This document shows positions 11,987-23,639 of a stretch of 64,000 nt of DNA, one piece after another; the stretch's first letter is position 1; each line of letters opens with the position of its first letter. Below the pieces are notes generated by a model that did no database searches, was not told the DNA's origin, and was given only the letters and a program-made list of their open reading frames with translations. A program made the position numbers and the translations under genes. The stretch is taken from contig NC_039358.1 of assembly GCF_003573695.1 (NCBI RefSeq), forward strand, positions 94,686,881 through 94,750,880, read 5' to 3'. The stretch is from Papaver somniferum. Taxonomy: Eukaryota; Streptophyta; Magnoliopsida; Ranunculales; Papaveraceae.

Positions 11987-12043
11987 TCAGTTAAGCGTGC
12001 TCGGCCGAGAGTAGTCACAGGATGGGTGACCTCTCGGGAAGCT
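11987..12043 (+). repeat. 5S-rRNA-like block 4
   Basis: Plus-strand block with CAGTTAAGCGTGCTCGG, AGAGTAGTCACAGGATGG and GTGACCTCTCGGGAAG; the closest of the five to a plant 5S rRNA 3' half. Confidence 0.75.
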
Positions 12044-12250
12044 GCTGTCAAGTGCCGGTAAATATCCCACACTTCTGGATAACCGCAGTGGGTAAGTGGG
12101 AACAATATCAGTGTTGGTTGGGATACAACTAGGGGCCGTTCGCTTGTGTTATGTTTGGGGATTATGCCAGATACTGCTCTCACAGGAACAAGGAACATCT
12201 ACATTATACCGAGGCCTTTTCAGCACAATTTCCTCCAGAGTTGGCAGAAA

Positions 12251-12310
12251 ACTCTACAGTGAAGCGTGCTCGGGCGGGAGTAATCCAGGGATGGGTGACC
12301 ATCCGGGAAG
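12251..12310 (+). repeat. 5S-rRNA-like block 5
   Basis: Plus-strand block (GTGAAGCGTGCTCGGGCGG, GGGATGGGTGACCATCC, GGGAAG). Its unit mirrors the unit of block 1 and ends at the right element terminus. Confidence 0.75.
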
Positions 12311-12599
12311 TTTCTGCTGGATTACCGCAGCGATGCCCGTTAAAAAACCCCACACTGTCGGATGACCACAGTGGCTAAGTGGGGACAGTATCGGTGGAGG
12401 GACGGGTCATTACATCTTTAGACCGAGTGCAAGTATACATATGGTGCTGAATATCTGGGGTAATGGCATGGATGATAGCATTCAAACCGTCAGAATTTTG
12501 CTTTGCAGCAAGAATATCATGATCTTCATACTCACCAATATCCTTTGCAACAATTACACCGTCTACTGTAACCATTGAAGGATCATAGCCATTAATCCT

Positions 12600-13102
12600 T
12601 TGTCAATTTTAGTGACAAAACTATCAATACATATGGATAAAAAATAAAGCTTCGACAACTTCTTGAATCCAGCATGTCTTGATTTTCTTGGCATCTGCAA
12701 CTCCTTTAACTCTTCGTAATTTCAAGCTGCTATAATTCTGAACGTGTTCAACTCAGTATCGTTGTTGTTGAAGAGATGATTTCATAGCGATAACAACTTT
12801 TGAAAACAAATATTCTCAATCATCGTTATACAGAAACATAATATTATTCCTTTCTCCAAAGTTCAATTGTATCTCAACTCTGAAGTAATACTACGGTGAT
12901 ATGTTTCTCCCCCTTAATCAATACTTACATCTTTTGCATAATAGGTAAAACCTATATATATTGATTCACTCCACCTTGCATAATGATCCGTAAACCATAT
13001 GTATGTAGTATGAAACTACTAAATAATTCTCCCCTTTTTTGTCAATAAAATTAACAAAGGTACGAAAATTGTTGGATCGTAATGAATACAATCTAAAGAT
13101 AT
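12600..13102 (-). mobile_element. Element 4, 3' untranslated end (left piece)
   Basis: On the minus strand this is the end of the 3' untranslated tract, finishing TTTTGTCACTAAAATTGACAAAGG, which in elements 5, 8 and 9 runs straight into the polypurine tract and 3' LTR. Here the LTR is absent and gag sequence (element 3) follows at 12599. The piece is continuous with 32103 onward once element 5 is removed; the equivalent uninterrupted sequence is at 40170-40215 in element 8. No ORF of note; 13021-13060 and 12900-12960 contain the purine-rich repeats (as CCCCTT). Confidence 0.75.
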
Positions 13103-13858
13103 TGTTACAGCACTGCTCGGTCGAACTCGCAAGCGTTGCTATCTCAAGCTTATTTTTCAAGTTTAGTTTTCAAAACTATAAGTCTTGATTTATAGTCTAC
13201 TTATAGCTAAGTCTCGGATTAGGATAGAAAGTGTAGTTGAGCATTAGACTTCACGACGTTCATCGATTGAAGACTAAGAACTACTAAGGGGAGCTTATGG
13301 AACTTCATCAACAAAAGGTATGTGGAGACTTGAACTCATCTATCACTCAAAAGTCTATCTACTCTATCTCTTATTTGGGACAAAATTCGTATAGCTATAT
13401 AGACTTCGATTATACACATTTGATATTTCGAGGTGAGTTTAACTCGCTTACATATTTCTCGAAATATGTGTTGGTAAGCTTTCTCTTTAACCAAGTTCAT
13501 CTTATATTCTTGAAGAAAGTCAAAAGATGATTATGTGAAAATTGCCTTGTAACATCCTATATGATTTGTGTGAGACAGTCATTTGATGTAGACTCGGACT
13601 GTTTCGTATTAATCATTCGATCACTTGAAAATTGCTTCGAAGCTAATAGTTTGTGTGAGATAGATATTGTCGTCTTCCAAGAATGTTTCAATGATTGAAA
13701 TGGGAGTTTTGAACAAATAACCATGATTGGATATAACATAGTATGTGTACTTGTATGTTAACTGTTGCAAGTTATTCCAAGTCCGGGAACCATAGTTTGC
13801 ATACCCGTATGCGTACTGGATGGTTAGTGAAAGTCCGGGAACTTAGCATGCATACTGG

Positions 13859-16556
13859 TGTTGATGGTGGTTTTTAGCTCAGGCTAAAATTGTAAAATCC
13901 GACATTTAATATGTCGTCACGCTGCAAAAGAGACAGAGCCATGTAAAAATGATGAGTGTTCAACCTCTTCACTGGCACAATCATTGAGCAACTCAATATT
14001 TTTTTATGAAATTTAACCAGAATGGTGCATGTAGCAACAATCCCAGATATTCTGTAAATTTTGGCAACTTGCCTATATTCACTTAATATAAGTTTCATTG
14101 AATGCTTTTTGTGCTATGTTCCCGGATGAATCCTTAATGTTGATATGGCATGACAATTTGTGTTCACTCGCAGCAGAGTAGCACGAATTTCAAAGTATCA
14201 AGGATAAGGTCTTTGCATAAGGTATTCAATCAGAAAGCATGTTGCTCTCTGGCAATGAACTTAAAAGAACTTTGCGTCAACACATAGAATTCAATCAATT
14301 ACTCTGACTAATTTGCAAAAGTTAGGGTTTTGCGCCTCGCGCAGTATAACAGACCTTGCTTGTCGGAATTAAGCCTAGGAAAACTAGGTGATTAATCTGC
14401 CATGGATTAGTAGGTGCAAAATCTTTCCCAGAATCAGAAAACAACGAGCCGCAGGATAGGAGCAGCAACAAATGGAGGCGTGGCCATGCCTTAAGCCAGC
14501 CGACGCCATTTTCCATCGGCCAAGCCCCATCCTAAATCGGCCATATTTCCCTCGACCAATCAGGTCGCCTTAAACTCGCTACACGCGCATAAGTTGTGGC
14601 TGGCCCCATACTTGTCGGTGCCATTTCCCATCGACCAATCAGGTCGCTCTAAAGCTGCCACACTCACACCAGAAGTGTAGCCACACCCATGCTTGCCCGA
14701 CCCTCTTTTTTGACCAATCAGGTTGCTCTAAACTTGCCACAGTGTTAAAAAGGGGAAACTGCGCCAGATGGTCACGAAGCCAATTGGCTTTCCAAAAACC
14801 GCGCAACAAGCCAAACGTGCCATGTTGCTCCAATGAGATGAGCGGCATGCTAACATGCCAATTTCCAATCAGAAGCACGACTCTACATTAACCAAAGCCC
14901 TAATTTCCAATCGTGGCACAAATTATGCCACTTTGACCCCACAACATGCCACAAGCCGTGTGGGAACCAGGAATCCCTAGGAATGGCGCCATATCATATC
15001 CACCCACGACAATCCTTACTCTTGTGGCCGTTTCTACACCATGGCCTTGCTATAGTTCCTTTGGTGCATCTATGGCACTGTTTGCACAAAAAGTGTCTCC
15101 ATGCCACGTCCGCATGCCACACATACTAAATAGGGTTACGACATGCCAAACCCTAATTTAGGCAAAGTTGCTACGCCAACCAAGCCAAGTAACGTCCCCC
15201 AGAGCATTGGGATTGACGTGGAAACAAGGCCAATGTTGCCACGCCATATTTCGGGTCTAACACCAATGTGCAAAAACCTAGTGTCCATGGCTACGCTAGG
15301 CGCTACTCGCATCATCGTGCCACTGGCATGCGCCAGCTATGTCAGCCACGCCACCGTGTCGCATCGCACGTGCTAATTAAGGTTTCGATACGCCAAACCC
15401 TAGTTTAGCTAAAGTCGTCATGCCAACTAGGTTAAGTAATTCTCCTAAGGCCTTAAGTTTAACTTAGAAACAGGGCCAATGTTTCCAGAGCCATATTTGG
15501 GTCTAACACCAATATGCCAAAACAGCTGCCACGGCCACACCATTGGCATGCCGCTATGACATGGCTACGCCAGACGCCACCATGCCAATGGCGCCACTTT
15601 GCTATACAACAAGATATGGTCATGATCAGTGGCCATCCTTTCTCATGAGATGCAATCTCAGCCATCCAAATTCGCCACCGAACTGACAGACTTGTGGCAA
15701 GTTTTAGGCGACCAGCCGCTTAAATCTCGTGGCCATGGCTACGCCAGGCTCCACTTATACAACCGTGCCAATGGAATGCACGAGTTATACCAGTCATGCC
15801 GCAGTGCCACTGACAAACACCAAAAACGCCATTGTGCCATTACCAGGCGCCAACAGAAGGTAGCCATAATCAACGGCTACCTTTCCTCATGAGATGCAAT
15901 CTCAGCCATCCAAGTTCGCCACCGAACTGATGGACTTGTATCAAGTTTTAGGCGACCATCTAAGACGTGCCTAATAGCATCACATGCTATTTTTCTGCAT
16001 CAAAACTCTTGACTTTGACTTACCGCACATAGCAACCTGCTACACGTTTTCCACGAAAATACTCGAGACATCAAACATGTCACAAACTGGGGATACTTAT
16101 CAGGGTATTGGTCTGGCGGTTTACAGCGTGCGGCGTGCAATACGCCAGTTATAAGAAAGTGTCATGAAGCGGGATAATTAGTGGCGACAAGAAGTAACGG
16201 GTGTAAACGGATCCACTTCCTTCATCATGGAAGCATGGGTTTCTGACGGTTATACGTTACCCCACTCTTCCATCACCCAATCCTTCCCACTTCCTACGAG
16301 ACCATTGTACGTTTAAATATGACTTGTATAAATAGGCTTCACCTATTTCCACCAAACGACAAGTTTTTGGTCGGCAACAACATAGTATCCAGAAATCACC
16401 AAGAACTGATATCTTTTCACTCTTCAAGCCAGTTCCACTTTCTGATACAAGTCATAAAACAAGCCACATCTTCAGAATTAACCATTCTGGTCTCCACACT
16501 CTCTACGCTTCCCTTCCTAAGACCAACCCTTCTCCTTCACTTTGTGACCGAAGCAA
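13859..16556 (+). repeat. 5' LTR of element 5a, 3'-truncated
   Basis: Matches 16723 onward up to GACCGAAGCAA, then diverges. It contains an internal direct duplication: segments near 15136-15400 and 15395-15660 both begin with a CGCCAAACCCTA-like stretch, run through GTCTAACACCAATRTGC and end near a GCCACCGAACTGA stretch. It lacks about 100 bases present in the 3' LTR near 17720-17825. ORFs here are chance openings. Confidence 0.85.
16327..16334 (+). promoter_or_regulatory. TATA box, 5' LTR of element 5a
   Basis: TATAAATA in a GTATAAATAGGCTTCACC context, about 230 bases before the truncated LTR end. The same box is at 19283-19290 in the 3' LTR and at 24347-24354 in solo LTR 5b, so its position is conserved within the family. 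Confidence 0.6.
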
Positions 16557-16722
16557 GCCGCCAGTTCAAAGATTATGGATTACTCATGCCTCTTGCCAAA
16601 GGTCAGCCGAATTTTCTTGGCCATCTCTTCATGTCTTTCCCATTCGATTTTAATCTTGTCTGGCACCATCTCATGCTTACCCCGCAACAATGCCACTGTT
16701 ACGTGCTAAGCAGGGGACTTAA
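16557..16722 (+). other. Internal remnant and polypurine tract of element 5a
   Basis: All that remains of the internal region. No ORF domain is recognisable. It ends AGCAGGGGACTTAA (16709-16722), a plausible polypurine tract directly before the 3' LTR. Confidence 0.6.
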
Positions 16723-19671
16723 TGTTGATGGTGGTTTTTAGCTCAGGGCTAAAATTGTAAAATTCGGCATTTAATATGCCGTCACGCTGCAAAAGAGACA
16801 GAGCCATGTAAAAGTGATGAGTGTTCAACCTCTTCACTGGCACATTCATTGAGCAACTCAATATTTTCTTATGAAATTTACCCAGAATGGTGCATGTAGC
16901 AACAATCCCAGATATTCTGTAAATTTTGGCACCTTGCCTATATTCACTTAATATAAGTTTTTTTGAATGATTTTTGTGCTATGTTCTCCGGCTGAACCAT
17001 TAATGTTGATATGGCATGAAAATTTGTGTTCACTCGTAGCATAGTAGTACGAATTCCAAGTATCAAGGATAAGGTCTTTGCATAAGGTATTCAATAAAAA
17101 AGCATGCTGCTCTCTGGAAATGAACTTAAAAGAACTCTGCGTCAACACATAGAATTCAATCAATTACTCTGACTAATTTGCAAAAGTTAGGGTTTTGTGC
17201 CTCACGCAGTATATCAGACCTTGCTTGTCGGAATTAATCCTAGGAAAACTAGGTGATTAATCTTCCATGGATTAGTAGGTGCAAAATCTTGCCCAGAATT
17301 AGAAAACAATGAGCCGCAGGATAGGAGAAGCAGCAAAGGGAGGCGTGTCCATGCCTTAAGCCAGCCGTCGCCATCGGCCACGCCCCATCCTAAACCGGCC
17401 CTATTTCCCTCGACCAATCAGGTCGCCTTAAACTGGCCACACGCACGTAAGTTGTGGTTGGGCCCATACTTGCCAGCCCTATTTCCCATCGACCAATCAG
17501 GTTGCTCTAAAACTGCCAAACTCACACCAGAAGTGTAGCCACGCCCATGCTTGGTCGGCCCTCTTTTCTGACCAATCGGGTTGCTCTAAACTTGCCACAG
17601 TGTTAAAAAGGGGAAACTGCGCCAGATGGTCACGAAGCCAATTGGCTTTCCAAAAACCACGCCAACATGCCAAACGTGCCATATTGCGCCAATGAGATGA
17701 GCGGCATGCTAACATGCCACTTTGTGGCAGCATGCCAAAACATGCCATAAATAACGCCATGCGTGCTAACCTACCTCATGTTCGTGGCCAACGCCATGAT
17801 AATCTTAAATTAGGGTTTTTTAGTCAGAAGCACGACTTTACATTAACCAAAGCCCTAATTTCCAATCGTGGCACAAATTGTTCCACTTCGACCCCACAAC
17901 ATGCGACAAACCGTGTGGGACCCAAAAAGCCCTCGGAATGGCGCCATATCATAGCCACCCACGACAATCCTTACTCTTGTGGCTGTTTCCACACCACGAC
18001 CTTGCTATAGTTCCTTTGGTGCAGCTATGGCACCGTTTGCACAAAAAGTGTCGCAATGCCGCGTTCGCATGCCACACACACTAATTAGAGTTTCGACATG
18101 CCAAACCCTAATTTAGGAAAAGTTGTTACGCTAACCAAGCCAAGTAACGTCCCACGGAGCATTGGGATTGATGTGGAAACAAGGACAATGTTGCCACGCC
18201 ACATTTCGGGTCTAACACCAATGTGCCAAAACCTAGCGGTCATGGCTACGCCAGGCGCTACTTGCATCATCGTGCCACTGGCATGCGCCAGCTATGTCAG
18301 CCACGCCACCGTGCCGCAGCATACGTGCTAATTAAGGTTTCGATATGTCAAACCCTAGTTTAGCTAAAGTCGCCATGCCAACTAGGTTAAATGATTCTCC
18401 TAAGGCCTTAAATTTAACTTAGCAACATGGCCAATGTTGCCAGAGCCATATTTGGGTCTAACACCAATATGCCAAAACAGCTGCCACAGCTACACCACTG
18501 GCATGCCGCTATGCCATGGATACGCCAGACGCCACCATGCCAATGGCGCCACTTTGCTATACAACAAGATATGGCCATAATCAATGGCCATCCTTTCTCA
18601 TGAGATGCAATCTCATCCTATCCAAATTCGTCACCGAACTGACAGACTTGTGGCAAGTTTTAAGCGACCAGCCGCTTAAATATTGTGGCCATGGCTACGC
18701 CAGGCGCCACTTATACTACCGTGCCACTGGCATGCACAAGCTATACCATTCATGCCGCAGTTCCACTTGCATATACCAAAAACGCCACTGTGCCATTACC
18801 AGGCGCCAACAGAAGGTAGCCATAATGAACGGCTACCCTTCCTCATGAGATGCAATCTCAGCCATCCAAGTTTGCCACCGAACTGAGGGACTTGTGGTAA
18901 GTTTTAGGCGACCAGCCAAGACGTGCCTAATAGCATTACATGCTATTTTCCTGCATCAAAACTCTTGACTTTGACTTGCCGCATATAGTAACCTGCTACA
19001 CGTTTTCCACGAAACACTCGAGACATCAAACATGTCACAAACTGGGGGATACTCATCAGGGTATTGGTCTGGCGGTTTACAACGTGCAGCATGCAATATG
19101 CCTGTTATAAGAAAGTGTCATGAAGCGGGACAATTAGTGGCGGCAAGAAGTAACGGGTGTAAACGGATCCACTTTCTTCATCATGGAAGCATGGGTTTCT
19201 GACGGTTATACGTTACTCGACTCTTCCATCACCCAATCGTTCCCACTTCCTACGAGACCAGGGTACGTTTAAATATGACTTGTATAAATAGGCTTCACCT
19301 ATTTCCACCAAACAACAAGTGTTTGGTCGGCAACAACATAGTATCCAGAAATCACCAAGAACTGATAGCTTTTCACTCTGCAAGCCAGTTCCACTTTCTG
19401 ATACAAGTCATAAAACAAGCCACATCTTCAGAATTAACCATTCTGGTCTCAACACTCTCTTCGCTTCCCTCCCTAAGACCAACCTTTCTCCTTCACTTTG
19501 TGACCGAAGCAATCCTGGAACGACCATTTCTTGGTTTAGGCCGGTATTGTACAGATTGATCTCTCGAATCAAAATTACTCCCATGCAGTGCATTGTTTAG
19601 GGTTTAGATTCGTTTCTCATCCACACAACCAAAATTACCAAAATCAGCAGAAACAGTTTTCACCACAAACA
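16723..19671 (+). repeat. 3' LTR of element 5a (about 2.95 kb)
   Basis: Complete LTR from TGTTGATGGTGG to CACAAACA. Its last part (19470-19590: CTAAGACCAACC, GACCGAAGC, GGAACGACCATT, GGTTTAGGCCGG, GATCTCTCGAATC) matches 24555-24660 of element 5b and defines the shared R/U5 of the family. TATA at 19283-19290. Confidence 0.85.
19283..19290 (+). promoter_or_regulatory. TATA box, 3' LTR of element 5a
   Basis: TATAAATA in the same context as at 16327, conserved between the two LTRs. Confidence 0.55.
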
Positions 19672-20278
19672 ACTGGTATGCGTACTGGCGTGAGTTTCAA
19701 GTTTTGGAAATTCAACTGAGTTTGGAAGGTATGCGTACCCGTTCACATACTGGCGAAACCAAACTAAGTCTCGCTACTTAGGTATGCGTACCGTTTGCAT
19801 ACTTGAGTAGGTTATATTCTAAAATCGGTTTGTTCATGAACTAATACATTTATATATTAAGGAATGCAATCTTTTGCAAACCGTGAATATAATGTTCATG
19901 ACTTGATTCAAGTGAATCAAAATCGATTTTGCTTCAATTGTTTCTTGTATACTTCTATGAGAATATAAACAATTGAACAACTCTAGAACTAGTTTCATTT
20001 GAGTCATTGAAACTAGTTATGGTTAAGATGAATATGGTTGATATGAAAGTGTTCATATGGCTAATTTCGGTTAACTATTGTTGATCCAACAAGGTGTACA
20101 TGTTTTGGTATGGTTACTCATATCTAAATGAAGTCACTTTTCATTTGTGTGTAACAAGATAAGTTCGATCTAACGGTTGAGAGATATTAGCTTGAGTCTA
20201 ATCAGGTTTTCATCTAACAGTGAATATTGAATGCTTTATTACCAAGGTAGCATTGATTGCAAACCCTGATTTGAAGAC

Positions 20279-20286
20279 TATATAAG
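20279..20286 (+). promoter_or_regulatory. TATA box, 5' LTR of element 5
   Basis: TATATAAG about 30 bases before ACTCTAGCAACTGGG, repeated at 30988-30995 (3' LTR), 36077-36084 (element 6) and as TATAAA at 43130-43135 (element 9). Conservation of box and spacing across subfamilies supports a real core promoter. Confidence 0.6.
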
Positions 20287-21234
20287 GGACAACTCTAGCA
20301 ACTGGGAAACCTAATCCCCACACCTCTTGTGTGATACTAGTTGTGACTAGAGTCGATTCTCCTTTAACCTTAGGTTTTTCACAAAACCCTGTAGGTTAAC
20401 GACCTGAAGACTTCATTGGGATTGTGAAGCCAGACCCAACTATTTTCTCTCTATTGCGTGTTCCGATCTTGTTGTTTTTTGCCGTGATTGAGTACTATCT
20501 TCTTTAAGATTTTCTCGAGATTTAATCTATGATAGGCAAGATTAAAAACAGTAACAAACATCTTCGTCTCATCGTTTGTGATTCCACAGTATCTTGTTTC
20601 GCTACCATACGATTAAGATTATTGTGAGATGGTTGATATTACAGGGCTGTTCTTCGGGAATATAAGTCTGGTGTATCAATTGGTTCATGTTCACCTTGAT
20701 TTATCAAAAGACGGAATAAAACTCATAGGTATATCTGTGGGTGACAGATTTATCTATTCAATAGACTTTTCTGTGTGATACATATTGGTTTTGGGTCGTA
20801 ACAACTCTTAGTTGTGGGTGAGATCATCTAAGGGAATCAAGTGAGAAGAATCCGGCGTGGTTCTAGAGGCGTAAGGAACGCGACTATACCTTGATCATTG
20901 TGAGATTGGTTATGACTCAACTACATTCCAGTCCGAAGTTAACTTGGAGTAGGCTAGTGTCTGTAGTGGCTTAATACAGTGTGTTGTTCAAATCTGGACT
21001 AGGTCCCGGGATTTTTCTGCATTTGCGGTTTCCTCGTTAACAAAGTTTCTGGTGTCTGTGTGTTGATGGTGGATTTTCAACAAAGGACAAAACCGTAAAA
21101 TCATGAGGCATGTTTTTGACACGGCTTTCAGGCATGCAACGATTCATATTTTACAAAGCCATGATGAATATGTTTCCTGAAAGGCCTCCACTAGCTGAGC
21201 GTTCAGTGCCACGCATTTCATCATGTCCTCTATG

Positions 21235-21530
21235 TAGAATAACGTAATTGGGCGGTTCTCCGTAAGATTGAGAGCAACGACGCCTTCAGGACGTCGGTGA
21301 CACTCATTGTTCCCTGACTACATGAGATAGACCCGCCTCTACATAGAAGAACGATTGGGAGGTTTTCCGTAGATTGAGAGCAACAACGCCTTCAGGACGT
21401 TGGTGACACTCACTGTTCCCTGACTATGTAGAGAGACCGTGTATAGATCTAGGCGGTTCTCCGTAGATTGAGAGCAACAACGTCTTCAGGACTTCGGCAA
21501 CTCGCTGTCTTCTGACTATACACCTTCGGA
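21235..21530 (+). repeat. Three tandem copies of a roughly 100-base unit in 5b
   Basis: Repeated core: CGGTTCTCCGTAGATTGAG, AGCAACAACGCCTTCAGGAC, then a CTCACTGTTCCCTGACTA stretch, seen near 21255-21320, 21358-21426 and 21450-21522. Copies diverge moderately, most in the third. Confidence 0.75.
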
Positions 21531-21630
21531 ATGGATATGACGCTTTAACTGGCTAATCTCTCTTCTGCAATAGATTAATTCTGCCGTGACATTTACCACT
21601 GAATTCCCAGAATGATCTATTATTGCTATA

Positions 21631-21957
21631 TTCCATGGTCGAATCCACGTCCTGATCCCATGGAATGGCAATAACAATTTCTCTTATTCCATGGTCGAAT
21701 CCACGGCCTGATCCCATGGAATGGCAATAACAATTGCTCCTATTCCATGGTCGAATCCACGACCTGATCCCATGGAATGGAAATAACAATTGCTCTTATT
21801 CCATGGTCGAATCCACGGCCTGATCCCATGGAATGGCAATAACAATTTCTCATATTCCATGGTCGAATCCACGGCCTGATCCCATGGAATGGCGATAACA
21901 ATTGCTCCTATTCCATGGTCGAATCCACGGCCTGATCCCATGGAATGGCAATAACAA
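21631..21957 (+). repeat. Six palindromic tandem repeats of about 58 bases in 5b
   Basis: The unit opens with ATTCCATGGTCGAATCCACG and closes with GATCCCATGGAAT, so each unit carries inverted ATTCCATGG / CCATGGAAT ends and can fold back on itself. Units are separated by a GGCAATAACAATT(T/G)CTC linker. Copies are near-identical here and continue as degenerate versions (ATTTCATGATCGAATTCATC and similar) to about 22245. ORFs read across it on the minus strand are repeat translations. Confidence 0.85.
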
Positions 21958-22245
21958 ATTGTATCATCTTATTATTCCGATTTCATGATCGAATTCATCA
22001 TGGAATGATAATAGATAATTTTGTTACTCTGATTTCATGATTGAATCCACAACTGATCTCATGAAATAGTAATATTTAATTACTCCAATTCTATGGTCGA
22101 ATCCACAATCCCGTGGAACGGAAATACTTAACTTTATTATTCCGAATTCATGGTCGAATCCACGACTGATCCTATGAATTGATAATAAATCTACTCATTT
22201 TTTATTGCTCAGTTTCATGAATTATTCTCCACTGAATTTCATGAA

Positions 22246-23630
22246 CTGATAATAATACTCAACAACCGGGCATCTGGACTACCACTGAGTAAGCCCCACA
22301 AAAATGGTGCAAGTGTACTCGACAATGATGCACGACTGAGCACCCGGATGCACAAACGATCATTCAAAAATATGGACAGATGAGGAATCCTACACAAAAC
22401 AGGAGAAAAACAACAAATAATGATAAAATAATAAGAGGCGTCCAGGGCCGGGCCCACCGGTCGGCCGGCCATGCCCTAGCCGTGGCCGGTCCCATGCCTC
22501 TCCCATTATTTTCCTTATTTTTTGTTATTTCATGAACTCATGAAAACTCCTTGGTTTTAGCAACTTTCCTTGTTTTTTGCAAAACTCATGAATTCTCCAT
22601 AACTTCATGGATTCATGAAAAAATAGTATTATAAAATAGGGAAAGGTGTGCGGGACCGGGAAACATTGCCGGTCGGACATGCCCTAGTCGTGTCCGGTCC
22701 CACACCTTGCAATCCCTAGTCTTTTATAATTATTATTTTCCTCAATTCATGAAACTCCTTGGTTTGAGCAAAATTCATGATCCCTTAATATTTTCTCAAA
22801 TTTTGCTCGAATCATGAAAAACTAAAAGCCAACATGGCCACACGACCGGCTAGCCTCTCACAACAATATTAAATGTTAAAATGTCCTCATTTTAATATTT
22901 ACAAAATATTGATCAATTGAGTATACATGCTCATTCCATCAAAAATCAAGAATTTCAGTCAAGATGAAACTCCTCTGAAAATTCACAATGTTGCTCGAAC
23001 GCACATCAGAAAATGCTGAAACTCTAAGTACGGAGACACGGACACCACGGAAACACGTGCATGCCTTCATGACCGACCAGAGTCATACCTAGGGCTTGCA
23101 CAAAGCCGGTCCCACACGTTTTCATAATTCTGACCTAATTTGCTCAATTGCTCATATTGGGCCCAAATTCTCTCCAACCAACCTGGGGATTGCTAAAACG
23201 ACCAACAGTTGGTCCCGTGATCACTAAGAGATGGCCACATTCCCTATTGGTCGGTCTCCCATCTTTCATACTTAGGTTTTATCACCTAATGTTGAACCCA
23301 GCAGTATTTCAATAAATGATGAATCCGACATTTAATCATCATTCTTTCACCATCTCTCCAACTGAGAACCCTGGTGCATGCTCACTCGAGCACTGAGCAC
23401 CACATGGACGCCATGTCCCATGTGGTCGGTCCCTCTATCACGGATGACCTATTTTCAGCGATTCATCAATTAACAGATAATTGATCTGAAATTAGGGTTT
23501 CGAATAAATGTTCCACGAATCATCATTCTGAGCAAGATTCAAACACTAATGAATTTATGTTGATTCAACAATAGACATCTGAATTAATCATATAATATTT
23601 GGTAGTCTACCAATATTTTAATATTTTATT
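22246..23630 (+). other. Middle of solo LTR 5b, no gene
   Basis: Non-coding. Two loosely repeated GC-rich blocks (about 22440-22500 and 22650-22715) share CATGCCCTAG(C/T)CGTG(G/T)CCGGTCCCA in otherwise AT-rich sequence that is rich in TTCATGAA-like words. Nothing else recognisable. Confidence 0.5.
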
Positions 23631-23639
23631 GGGTCACGT

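Larger units (their letters stand above)
10983..12414. mobile_element. Fold-back element of five 5S-rRNA-derived units (Cassandra-like)
   Basis: Begins TGTAATGACCCG and ends CGGGTCATTACA, flanked on both sides by TCTTT (10978-10982 and 12415-12419), a perfect 5-base target duplication inside gag. It holds five units of about 280 bases, each with a 5S-rRNA-like block (GTTAAGCGTGCTCGG...GGATGGGTGACC...CGGGAAG). The left two units point minus and the right three plus, so the element is a giant inverted repeat centred near 11546-11577. Cassandra TRIM elements carry 5S sequence with its polymerase III promoter in their LTRs; this looks like a rearranged, inverted multimer of such LTRs. No coding capacity. 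Confidence 0.75.
10114..12599 (-). pseudogene. gag: Element 3: copia gag remnant, split by a 5S-derived element
   Basis: Minus strand. The piece 12599-12415 encodes NGYDPSMVTVDGV...NIHAI/IIHAITPDIQHH, matching gag of elements 2 and 9 from about residue 40 onward. It resumes at 10977 (DILESVLEGNNSEKEARLQ), is interrupted by a stop, and reaches about 10740. After a deletion it continues as charged, coiled-coil-rich ORFs (10647-10327 and 10337-10101). The second of these contains the SVMLFAQKSFGNTNVLGF motif typical of the gag-to-protease linker in plant copia elements. It begins abruptly at 12599 against the 3' end of element 4, without LTR or primer site, and is cut at 10114 by element 2. Confidence 0.75.
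13859..19671 (+). mobile_element. Element 5a: LTR element reduced to two LTRs
   Basis: Starts TGTTGATGGTGG and ends CAAACA, flanked by ACTGG at 13854-13858 and 19672-19676. It consists of two long direct repeats (13859-16556 and 16723-19671) separated by only 166 bases. The left repeat lacks the last roughly 160 bases of the right one. A single deletion from inside the 5' LTR through almost the whole internal region explains this; there is no primer site, gag or pol. Composition is unlike its surroundings, rich in GCCA and ATGCC words. Superfamily cannot be assigned. Confidence 0.85.

Noticed and set aside
11085..12310. Functional 5S rRNA genes
   Set aside because: Only the 3' half-like internal promoter blocks match; the start and end of 5S rRNA are missing, the units alternate in orientation, and the whole has transposon ends and a target duplication.
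13297..13530. Plus-strand ORF MELHQQKV... (also 29817-30050)
   Set aside because: Lies in the LTR, recurs wherever the LTR does, frame not conserved in other subfamilies (elements 1, 6, 9), and has no domain.
14639..18331. Numerous 60-110-codon ORFs on both strands in element 5a
   Set aside because: The LTR is relatively GC-rich and stop-poor; ORFs overlap on opposite strands and differ between the two LTR copies.
21553..21941. Two overlapping minus-strand ORFs with repeated SMGSGRGFDHGI
   Set aside because: Pure translation of the tandem repeat at 21631-21957.
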